This document shows, piece after piece, positions 7,416 through 14,011 of a stretch of 43,041 nucleotides of DNA. The translations under genes were made by a program, and so were the position numbers. The DNA comes from a virus, in the IMG/VR virus record IMGVR_UViG_3300048837_000454, positions 1 through 43,041 of that record. One strand, written 5' to 3'. Below the pieces are notes generated by a model. It searched no databases and was not told the DNA's origin. It was given only the letters and a program-made list of their open reading frames with translations. Positions within the stretch are counted from its first letter, which is position 1, and each line of letters begins with the position of its first letter.

Positions 7416-8399
7416 ATGGCTATGGGTGAATCAACTTACTTACTTGACAGCTATGTCTTCACGCAGGCCGGAGAACCATTCCGGCTGTTTCCGTTTGGGC
7501 AGCTGGTCAAAGACGGCAAGGTGCGCGAGATAACACGCGAGCTTGCGGCCATGTTCAAACTGCCCCATTTCCGCCCACCGATCAAGCTGGGGAGCCACAA
7601 AGACGAGACGCGTGCCGGAGGTCACATTGTGGGCCTTGAGGTGCGTGAGGACGGCCTGTACGCCATTCCCGAATTCACAGACGAAGGACGCGCCGCCATG
7701 GAGCGCGGCGATTACCGCTATCACAGCCCGGAGATTATCTGGGAGGGGTGGCTGGAAGACCCGACAACGGGCGATCCGATTGAGGGGCCGTTGATTATTG
7801 GCGATGCGCTGCTGCATACGCCGCATTTGGGCGAGGCGGCGGCGCTCTATAGAGTGGAGATAGGAGACGAGACTATGACCACACATGATGACATGGTTTC
7901 GGTTTCCCTGCTGGAGCGGCTACGCGATTTCTTTGCGGCTCCGCAACATGAGCAGGAGCCGGAACCGCAAGTGATGACGCAGACGATTGAGCCGCCTGAA
8001 CCGGTAGAAACGTTTGCGGCCGAGTACCAGGCGGCACAAGCGCAGGTTGAGCAGTTGACGGCGCGATTGGCTGAGGTGCAGCAAGCACAGGCGCGCGGCG
8101 AGCGCATTGCGCACCTCGCGGCAGAGCTGGCGACGCTGGATGACGCGGAACTGTGCGAGACGTTGGCGGATCTGCCGGAAGAAACGGCGGCACTGTTGAC
8201 GGCCAGATTCAAGGCGCTTGCGGCACAGGCAGATGCTTCCGGGTTGACCGAGGATGTGGGCGATGCCGGGGTTGATGTGCCGGGGACGCCTGCTGACAGA
8301 TTCAACGCTGCGGTGGATGCAGAGGTTGAGAAGGGCATGGACCGCATGACGGCCGTGCGCAAGGTTCTGGCTGAACAGCCGGACATTTTGAAGGAGTAG
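7416..8399 (+). CDS. Capsid maturation protease with scaffold domain (Mu gpI-like)
   Basis: The N-terminal half matches the phage Mu I-protein pattern: FKLPHFRPPIKLGSHKDET, AGGHIVGLEVREDGLYA and DYRYHSPE. The C-terminal part is an acidic linker followed by a long coiled coil (about residues 195-245, AEYQAAQAQVEQLTARLAEV), as in assembly scaffolds. An internal ATG at 7875 has GGAG eight bases upstream and could give a free 174-residue scaffold, as Mu gpZ is made from gene I. ATG 7422 is an alternative main start. It lies directly upstream of the cement and capsid genes. Confidence 0.8.
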   Translation: MAMGESTYLLDSYVFTQAGEPFRLFPFGQLVKDGKVREITRELAAMFKLPHFRPPIKLGSHKDETRAGGHIVGLEVREDGLYAIPEFTDEGRAAMERGDYRYHSPEIIWEGWLEDPTTGDPIEGPLIIGDALLHTPHLGEAAALYRVEIGDETMTTHDDMVSVSLLERLRDFFAAPQHEQEPEPQVMTQTIEPPEPVETFAAEYQAAQAQVEQLTARLAEVQQAQARGERIAHLAAELATLDDAELCETLADLPEETAALLTARFKALAAQADASGLTEDVGDAGVDVPGTPADRFNAAVDAEVEKGMDRMTAVRKVLAEQPDILKE

Positions 8400-8403
8400 A
8401 GAG

Positions 8404-8766
8404 ATGGCAAATATGGGGCAAGTTATCCATATTCCCGGTCTGGTAGCGGGCGCTGCCCTGACTGCCCAGCAGTACAAGGCGGTCAAGTTTGCCAGCACGG
8501 CCGGTGAAGTGATCGCGGCGTCAGCCGTTGGCGGCGCGAATATTGGCATTTTGCTGAATGATCCAGCAGACGGCGAGGCGGCCGAGATTGCCGGTGCGGG
8601 CAGTATTGTTCCGGCGATTGCGGCAACGTCCACGATTGCGCAGGGCAACTATGTTGCTCCGAACAGCACCGGATTGATCAACACGTCTGTGCAGAAGTTC
8701 GGCATCGCTCTGGAAGCATCCGGCGCGGTTGGCGACATCATCACCGTTCAGGTGCTGGTCTTTTAG
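8404..8766 (+). CDS. Capsid cement/decoration protein (DUF2190-like)
   Basis: The 120-residue protein begins MANMGQVIHIPGLVAGAALT and has the small beta-barrel pattern of DUF2190 cement proteins: repeated Gly/Ala turns, IGILLNDPADGEAAEIAGAG, and GDIITVQVL at the end. These proteins bind the outside of the capsid and stabilise it. The ATG follows GAGAG at good spacing, and the gene stands between protease/scaffold and capsid genes, the usual place. Confidence 0.75.
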   Translation: MANMGQVIHIPGLVAGAALTAQQYKAVKFASTAGEVIAASAVGGANIGILLNDPADGEAAEIAGAGSIVPAIAATSTIAQGNYVAPNSTGLINTSVQKFGIALEASGAVGDIITVQVLVF

Positions 8767-8786
8767 CGGGGGTTGAGGAGTAAGAG

Positions 8787-9728
8787 ATGGCACTACCTAC
8801 AGTGAATGATGTTCAAGCGGTTGATCCTGTTCTGCAGAATATGCTGGTGGCATATGCGCAGGCGGAAACCCGCTTTGTGGCGCTGCGCGCGTTCCCGGCG
8901 ATGCCCGTGGACAAGGACAGCGGCACGTATTACCTGTTCGACAAGAAGTACTGGTTCCAGGACGGTCTGCAAGAGCGCGCGCCTGGTTCTGCCTTTGCGC
9001 GCGGCGGGTTCGGTGTGAGCACGGCGACGTTCAAGACGGCGCAGTGGGCACGCGAGTTCCCGGTTCCGGATGAAGTGAACGCCAATGCGCAGTTTGATTA
9101 TGACCTGGCTCGCGCCGGGGTGGAGTGGCTGGCGCAGCAATCCTTCATTCGCAAGGAGCGCGCGTTTGCGGCTGATTTCATGGTCACTGGTGTTTGGGGC
9201 ACGACCAACACGAGCGCGACGGACTGGGATGATGGTTCCGGCGTGCCGGTGACGGATGTGCGCACGGCGGCTCGTACCATCAGCGCGGCTACCGGGTACA
9301 GCCCGAACAAGCTGCTCATGGGCGAGATTGTCTATGATGCGCTGCTCGTGAATGCGCAGATCGCCGGACGGTTGCAGTACAGCACGCAAATGACCATGGC
9401 CACGGTAGAGGGCATTCTGGCCGCGGTGCTTGGCATTGATGAGATCCTCGTTTCCCGCGGCAGCTACAACAGCGCCAACGAAGGGCAGACGGCTTCCATG
9501 GCGGCCATTATCGACGACGACGCGTTGTTGATTTACTCGGCTGCGTCGGCGAACGCTCTGACGGCCACGGCCGGCAAGACGTTTGTCTGGAACCCGGGCG
9601 GCGGCGCAGGCGCGCAGTCGATGTATCGCGACGACACGGTTGACAGCACGATTGTCAAGCACAAGGAGCAGTGGGATCAGAAGGTTGTCGCTTCTGACCT
9701 GGGCTACCTGTGGACTGACATCGTTTAA
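8787..9728 (+). CDS. Major capsid protein
   Basis: The 313-residue protein follows the cement gene after 20 bases with an upstream GAGG. It has the features of Mu/HK97-fold coat proteins: an early FPAMPVDKDSGTYYLFDK segment, an E-loop-like region (QWAREFPVPDEVNANAQF), and an AAIIDDDALLIY strand near the C-terminus. Its position after protease/scaffold and cement genes and its length strongly support the call. Confidence 0.88.
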   Translation: MALPTVNDVQAVDPVLQNMLVAYAQAETRFVALRAFPAMPVDKDSGTYYLFDKKYWFQDGLQERAPGSAFARGGFGVSTATFKTAQWAREFPVPDEVNANAQFDYDLARAGVEWLAQQSFIRKERAFAADFMVTGVWGTTNTSATDWDDGSGVPVTDVRTAARTISAATGYSPNKLLMGEIVYDALLVNAQIAGRLQYSTQMTMATVEGILAAVLGIDEILVSRGSYNSANEGQTASMAAIIDDDALLIYSAASANALTATAGKTFVWNPGGGAGAQSMYRDDTVDSTIVKHKEQWDQKVVASDLGYLWTDIV

Positions 9729-9748
9729 GACGGATAGCGTGCCAGGTG

Positions 9749-9793
9749 AGGCAAGGCGGTGCGGTAATGACCCCCCGCCGCCCTGCCTTGCCT
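9749..9793 (+). terminator. Strong hairpin after the capsid gene
   Basis: AGGCAAGG (9749-9756) pairs with CCTTGCCT (9786-9793), and further GC pairs lie inside with mismatches. No T tract follows. It lies 20 bases after the coat protein stop and could stabilise the coat mRNA or lower expression of the glycosyltransferases downstream. Confidence 0.5.
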
Positions 9794-9814
9794 GTCTCGC
9801 TAGGGGGTCAATGA

Positions 9815-10612
9815 ATGCAAGAGTTTGACGGCAGTTGTTACATCGGCGTGGTTGGATCGGACATGATCCCCACCCTGGCGGCGACGAGCATTGTCAGTAT
9901 TGATACGCGAGATGGTGACAGCGGCCCGCATTTTATCACGGCCACGAAAGGGTATGTCGCCCGGCAAGAGCACTTTAACAAGTTCATGAAGAGCGAGCAC
10001 GCGTTTATGCTGCTGCTTGACCATGACATGATTTTCGACCCGGACACGCTGGAACGGCTGCGCAGTCATGGTGCGCCGTATGTGAGCGGGTATTACCTGC
10101 GGCGGCAGTATGCGCCGATGTACTCGGTGTGGTACCGGCCATTTGACGGTCATTGGCCGATGGAGCCGTTTCTGGATGAGCCGGAGCGCGGCAGGCTGTA
10201 CGAGCTTGGCGCAAGCGGTTGGGGCTGCGTGCTGATTCACCGGCAGGTGATTGAGGAGACGCGCGCCGTGCTGAAGGGCGAGCTGGATGTGATCGAGGAT
10301 GACATGGATGTGTGGCCTTACGATCTGGCGGCGGTGCTGCGTGGTGAGGAGCAGTTACGGCCGTTGCGCGGCATCAAGGATCAGATTGTCGGCAGCGACA
10401 TCCGCTATCCGTTTTATGCCAAGGCGGCGGGCTGGACCTTGCACGGCGACCCGGACGTGCGGCCGAAGCACATCCTGGGTTATCCACTGTCGCCGGATGA
10501 TTTCAGCGGGCAGACGCTGGCACACAATGCGCAGCTGAAGGCGAACCACAAGGCCGTGATTGCCGAGCACCGGGAAAAGGTGCAGAGGGTGTTGAGCGAG
10601 GTGGGCGCGTGA
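9815..10612 (+). CDS. GT-A-type glycosyltransferase (GT2-like) in the virion operon
   Basis: The ATG at 9815 follows GGGGG. The 265-residue protein has a nucleotide-sugar region with FMLLLDHDMIFDPDTLERL (about residues 63-81), where DHD fits the DxD metal-binding motif of GT-A enzymes. SGYYLRRQY and GCVLIHRQV complete the common pattern. It is transcribed with the coat protein and followed at once by a second glycosyltransferase (4-base overlap). It could glycosylate a virion protein or the host surface. Confidence 0.75.
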   Translation: MQEFDGSCYIGVVGSDMIPTLAATSIVSIDTRDGDSGPHFITATKGYVARQEHFNKFMKSEHAFMLLLDHDMIFDPDTLERLRSHGAPYVSGYYLRRQYAPMYSVWYRPFDGHWPMEPFLDEPERGRLYELGASGWGCVLIHRQVIEETRAVLKGELDVIEDDMDVWPYDLAAVLRGEEQLRPLRGIKDQIVGSDIRYPFYAKAAGWTLHGDPDVRPKHILGYPLSPDDFSGQTLAHNAQLKANHKAVIAEHREKVQRVLSEVGA

Positions 10613-11460
10613 AGGTGCACATCGTTACCCGCCTGGACAATCACGTTGTCCCGCGCATGGGGCAGTGGCTGGTTGATGAGCACGGCTGGACGATGGGCGA
10701 GGCCGTGGACCCGCGCGCGGATGTGAATTACTTCATGCCGTATCTGTGGTGGACGCTAAAAGAGAACCCTCCCACGGCGACGGCGGCATGGTTTACCCAT
10801 TTCGAGAGCGGCACCAGGTGGAAGGTTGAGAAGTGGCAGGACGCGGCGTGCTTTATTGACATGCCGCTGGTGACGGCGCCGATGTATTACACGATGCTGG
10901 ACCGGGCGCAGAGCATTGCGCCGGGCGTGGACACGGATTTGTTCCGGCCGTTTACGGTGCACCACGAACGGAGTGATGCGCCGCTGGTGGGCACGGCCGG
11001 GATAGGCCAGCCGCGCAAGGGGCCGCGGCTGCTGGTTGATTTGTTTTACAGCGGCGTGCGGGTTGACCTGCGCGTGGTTGGCGCGAACTGGCCGTTTCCG
11101 CACACGTTTATTGCTGATTATTTGATGCCCACGTTTTACAACATGCTGGATGTGTATTTGTGCACGTCGCTGGAGGAGGGCGTGCCGGAGCCGGTGCTGG
11201 AGGCGCTGGCGTGTGATACGCCGGTGGTTGTCCCGGACGGCGTGGGTATTTGTGACCAACTGCCGGAGATGGAAGGGATACGCCATTACAAGCGGGGCGA
11301 CAGCGGCGATATGGTGCGGGCGCTGCGCCTGGCGTTGGATGACCGGCCGCCGTCCGGCTTGCTGCGCGAGGTGGTGATGGGCCAGTACACGATTGACGAC
11401 TGGTGCGCGAGCCATTTGGCGGCGATGGAGATGTTGTTGGATGCCGAGTTATTTGTATAG
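10609..11460 (+). CDS. GT-B-type glycosyltransferase (GT4-like)
   Basis: The 283-residue protein overlaps the previous gene (GTGA). The C-terminal Rossmann domain has the GT4 donor site pattern, VYLCTSLEEGVPEPVLEALA followed by CDTPVVVPDGVGI (about residues 182-214), with the EGVPEPVLEA glutamates. The N-terminal domain is shorter than in typical GT4 enzymes. VDTDLFRPF (about residues 105-113) is the linker seen in this family. It is probably an active sugar transferase paired with the preceding GT-A enzyme. Confidence 0.8.
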   Translation: MKVHIVTRLDNHVVPRMGQWLVDEHGWTMGEAVDPRADVNYFMPYLWWTLKENPPTATAAWFTHFESGTRWKVEKWQDAACFIDMPLVTAPMYYTMLDRAQSIAPGVDTDLFRPFTVHHERSDAPLVGTAGIGQPRKGPRLLVDLFYSGVRVDLRVVGANWPFPHTFIADYLMPTFYNMLDVYLCTSLEEGVPEPVLEALACDTPVVVPDGVGICDQLPEMEGIRHYKRGDSGDMVRALRLALDDRPPSGLLREVVMGQYTIDDWCASHLAAMEMLLDAELFV

Positions 11461-11725
11461 GTGCGTCGATTGCGGGCACCTGGCGGATTATGTGCATGGC
11501 GCGGCGCTGGACCCGCTGATCCATTGTGATGAATGCGGCGGGGTGATGCGCAGGAAGCCGCAGATGGTGCGCGTGACGTGGGGCGGGCCTCCACCGAGCG
11601 CGGGCGGCAAGCATCCGTTGGTGGAGCGGCTGAACGCCACTTATGCCGAGCGCGTTGATGCGTTCGCAAGGAAAAAGGAAGAGCATGTCAAACGTACTGA
11701 AGGTGAAGACGGCGCGAGCGGGTAA
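11441..11725 (+). CDS. FmdB-type zinc ribbon protein
   Basis: The 94-residue protein starts MPSYLYRCVDCGHLADY and has paired cysteines CVDCG and CDECGG, the zinc ribbon pattern of FmdB-type small proteins. A charged helical tail follows (RVDAFARKKEEHVKRTEGE). It overlaps the end of the glycosyltransferase gene by 20 bases. Such ribbons are common in phage head operons, where their role is not known. Confidence 0.65.
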   Translation: MPSYLYRCVDCGHLADYVHGAALDPLIHCDECGGVMRRKPQMVRVTWGGPPPSAGGKHPLVERLNATYAERVDAFARKKEEHVKRTEGEDGASG

Positions 11726-11918
11726 GTTCTTTGGACGGGAGCTGCCGGCGGGCGCGGATGTGACGGACGATTTCAACCCGGATGATATGGCGAGTATGCA
11801 GATGCTGCTGACAAAGGCGGTGAAGTTGGTGCCGGAGAAGGTTGAGGAGAAGCCTGAGCCTGAGGAGAAGGTTGAGGAGAAGCCTGCACCGAAGGCGGCC
11901 AAGAGGGGCAGTAAGTAG
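11685..11918 (+). CDS. 77-residue head-operon protein with charged repeat tail
   Basis: ATG 11685 follows GGAAGAG. The first 50 residues form a small beta-rich segment (VKTARAGKFFGRELPAGADV), and the tail contains a 10-residue tandem repeat, EKVEEKPEPE then EKVEEKPAPK. The matching DNA repeat of about 30 bases could slip and change tail length. It overlaps the previous gene by 41 bases. Function is unknown; it is probably a minor structural or assembly protein. Confidence 0.55.
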   Translation: MSNVLKVKTARAGKFFGRELPAGADVTDDFNPDDMASMQMLLTKAVKLVPEKVEEKPEPEEKVEEKPAPKAAKRGSK

Positions 11919-11920
11919 CG

Positions 11921-12418
11921 ATGGCGCTGGACGGGAACAGCTACGGCGCGTTGAGCGATGTGGCGGCGTTGACGCGGCATTTGCTGGACGGCGAGGCCGG
12001 GTACAGCGAGACGACGACGCCGACGAGCGCGGATGTGGAGAGCATCATGGATCGCGTGTCGGGGGTGTTGAACACGGCGCTGGCGGCGGAGGGGTTCGGC
12101 GTGCCGCTGACGAGTGAAACGGCCGTGCTGGCGTGCGCGCAGTTTGTGGTGCGGCACACGGTGCGCGAGCTGCGCTGGGCTTATCCGCATCTGGGCGTGG
12201 GCGGCGAAGAGGCTACTCCTGAGAGCGATCTGTTTATGCAGGCGGGATATTTTGCAGCGGCGAACAAGACGGCGTTCAAGGCTTTGGGCGAGACGGTGAG
12301 CGAATCGTCGGCGCAGGGCTTGAGCTTTACGGGGCTGCTGACGCACAGTCAGCGCAGCGACCCCGGCAACAAGACGCTGGAACAGCCGAAGTTCCGCCGG
12401 GGGCTTTTCGACGCATGA
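11921..12418 (+). CDS. Head-tail connector/adaptor protein (gp6/gp15-like)
   Basis: The 165-residue protein has an all-helical N-terminus with LSDVAALTRHLLDGEAGY and DVESIMDRVSGVLNTAL, typical of the adaptor ring that binds under the portal. A flexible C-terminal extension follows. It stands between the capsid genes and tail genes, the expected place for connectors. No single motif proves the family. Confidence 0.6.
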   Translation: MALDGNSYGALSDVAALTRHLLDGEAGYSETTTPTSADVESIMDRVSGVLNTALAAEGFGVPLTSETAVLACAQFVVRHTVRELRWAYPHLGVGGEEATPESDLFMQAGYFAAANKTAFKALGETVSESSAQGLSFTGLLTHSQRSDPGNKTLEQPKFRRGLFDA

Positions 12419-12849
12419 GTTACTCCACGGGCGAGGCGGCCGTTCTGGCCCTGGTGAGGGCGCTGGACGGATATGACGGCGAGAACGCCACGCGGGCCGA
12501 TTGGCGGCCGTTGTCACGCGGCAAGGCGCAGCATTTTGCGATCCTGCGGCCGGGCAAGTGGGGGAATGAGCAGCTCGCGGTTTCCGGCAATGTGCGGGCG
12601 TGGCGCACGGTGGTGGAGTGCTGGCGGCGTTATGCGGACGATACGCGGCCGATTGCGCTGCAGGATGATGTGGAGCGGGTTGTGGCGCAGATTGAGCGAT
12701 ACCCGACGTTGAACGGCGCGGTGCTGGACAGCATGGTGACGGGCGGCGGCGAGATGGTGGAGCGTGAGTTAGCCAACGGCTCGGTGTGGGCTGTATGGGA
12801 GGTGTACGTTGACTGGCAAGAAGAGCACAGCGTCAGCTATGCAGAATGA
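12415..12849 (+). CDS. Neck/tail terminator-like protein
   Basis: The 144-residue protein overlaps the adaptor gene by four bases. It is an alpha/beta protein with strands around HFAILRPG, TVVECWRRY and WAVWEVYVDWQ. Size, order (adaptor, then this, then tail tube) and strand pattern fit the tail terminator or second connector. Sequence similarity is not recognisable by eye, so the role is inferred from position. Confidence 0.5.
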   Translation: MSYSTGEAAVLALVRALDGYDGENATRADWRPLSRGKAQHFAILRPGKWGNEQLAVSGNVRAWRTVVECWRRYADDTRPIALQDDVERVVAQIERYPTLNGAVLDSMVTGGGEMVERELANGSVWAVWEVYVDWQEEHSVSYAE

Positions 12850-13012
12850 GGCGAAGGCGGCGCGCCTGGCTGAGTTGAAGCGGACGCTGGCGACATGGCA
12901 AAAGCGCGGCATCTCCGAGACGTACTGGGATGATGAGATTGCGCAGTTGGAGCGTGACCTGGCGGGGGTCGAAGAAAAAGAAGAGGTGAATGATGGCACA
13001 CGAGACAAGTAA
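12809..13012 (+). CDS. Small coiled-coil protein in the tail operon
   Basis: A TTG at 12809 has a strong ribosome site (GGGAGG) six bases upstream and gives 67 residues; the ATG at 12839 gives 57 but has none. The product is almost entirely helical and charged (EAKAARLAELKRTLATWQ, DDEIAQLERDLAGVEEKEE). It overlaps both neighbours. It could be a tail assembly factor; no family is recognised. Confidence 0.5.
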   Translation: MTGKKSTASAMQNEAKAARLAELKRTLATWQKRGISETYWDDEIAQLERDLAGVEEKEEVNDGTRDK

Positions 13013-13412
13013 GGTAACCGGCTTTGCCATTGACAACAGCACGGGCGCGCTGACGGATATTTCCGGCAGCGTGAACAGTGTGACGGCGCAGCGCGGGTTT
13101 GAGGAGTTGGACGACACCGGGCTGGGCGATTCGATTCACAGCCGCGTGCCGGGGTTGGGCATGGCCTCCACTTATGACGTGAACGGCTGGGTGAACAGCA
13201 CGACGCGAACGATTTTTGCGCCGCTGGTGCACAAGGATACCGGCGCGCCGACGAAGACGATCTCGATCAAGGAAGCGACAGGCGTCTATTACAAGGGCGA
13301 GGCGGTTGTTTCCAATGTGACGATGGGCAAGAGTGTCGGCTCGTTGAATACGTGGAGCTGCACCGTAACGGCCGTGGCGGGGCTGACGCAGACCAGCGTG
13401 CTGGGCACATGA
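12993..13412 (+). CDS. Major tail (tube) protein
   Basis: ATG 12993 is favoured over 12990 because GAGG then has normal spacing. The 139-residue protein is beta-rich: an insert-like N-terminus, ITxxRGFEELDDTGLGDS pattern, STYDVNGWVNSTTRTIF, and an end VGSLNTWSCTVTAVAGL typical of tube subunits. It precedes the chaperone and tape measure genes, the standard place for the tube protein. Confidence 0.75.
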   Translation: MAHETSKVTGFAIDNSTGALTDISGSVNSVTAQRGFEELDDTGLGDSIHSRVPGLGMASTYDVNGWVNSTTRTIFAPLVHKDTGAPTKTISIKEATGVYYKGEAVVSNVTMGKSVGSLNTWSCTVTAVAGLTQTSVLGT

Positions 13413-13430
13413 TAGAGAGAGGGGGCAACG

Positions 13431-13733
13431 ATGGCTGAGTTTGAGAGTGAAACGCTGGGCGTTAAGTTCAGCATTCCCGACGCTATCCCGGTGCGCAGCC
13501 AGCTGCTGTTTCGCGGCGGCGTGTGGGGGCGCAAGGGCAGCGACAATTTCATCCGCTTCTGGGAAGGGGCGAAAGAGCTGGTGCAGGCATGGGAATGCGA
13601 GCTTATCCCGGACCCGAAGGAACTGGACCTCGACGAGGCAACTGACCCACGCATTGCCGACATTGTGCAGTACGTGGGGATTGAGACGGCGGGACATATC
13701 ACCAGCCTGGGTGCTGTCCCAAAAAACGGTTAG
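13431..13733 (+). CDS. Tail assembly chaperone, short form (gpG-like)
   Basis: The 100-residue product follows the tube gene after a GAGAGAGGGGG ribosome site. It is mixed alpha/beta and ends SLGAVPKNG at a stop right after the slippery sequence A AAA AAC (13721-13727). In siphophages the gene pair between tube protein and tape measure encodes chaperones that coat the tape measure, with the longer form made by frameshift. Confidence 0.8.
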   Translation: MAEFESETLGVKFSIPDAIPVRSQLLFRGGVWGRKGSDNFIRFWEGAKELVQAWECELIPDPKELDLDEATDPRIADIVQYVGIETAGHITSLGAVPKNG

Positions 13734-14011
13734 CGGCGGTGGTGCAGGCCGCGGTTGACGGCCGGCCATCGCCGGAGCCGGAAGTATGGCTGATGTCGCT
13801 ATGTACAACATTTCATTGCACGCCGTCACAAATGATGGACGAAGACGCGGCGCTCGTATCGCGGATGCTGATGTTCTCAAATGCTTACAGCGCGGTGGAG
13901 CGCGTGCGCAATTTGAAGGGTAAAGATATCCACGGGCTGGACGCGGGCACGGCACGAATTATTGAGGCGCTGAGAGAGGCGGGGGTCTACCAAGGCGGGC
14001 TGAATGGCTAG
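13431..14011 (+). CDS. Tail assembly chaperone, -1 frameshift fusion (gpGT-like)
   Basis: Joining 13431-13727 and 13727-14011 gives about 193 residues. The second part has no good start of its own, is in the -1 frame, and is open straight from the slippery site (KKRLAAVVQAAVDGRP...). Its body (QMMDEDAALVSRMLMF, AVERVRNLKGKDIHG) is helical, as in T domains. It overlaps the tape measure start by 8 bases. The known lambda G/GT design fits this completely. Confidence 0.8.
13721..13727 (+). other. Programmed -1 frameshift site A AAA AAC
   Basis: In the frame of the upstream gene, codons read CCA AAA AAC GGT TAG, so the heptamer fits X XXY YYZ exactly and lies two codons before the stop. GC-rich inverted sequences follow within about 25-60 bases (for example GGCCG...CGGCC near 13747-13763), which could act as a stimulator. 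Confidence 0.85.

Noticed and set aside
7324-7533. Small rightward gene before the protease
   Set aside because: It crosses the terminator-like hairpin and overlaps the well-supported protease gene in another frame.
11842-12117. Rightward gene in another frame over the head operon
   Set aside because: The translation is low-complexity Arg/Gly and lies across two better-supported genes with ribosome sites.
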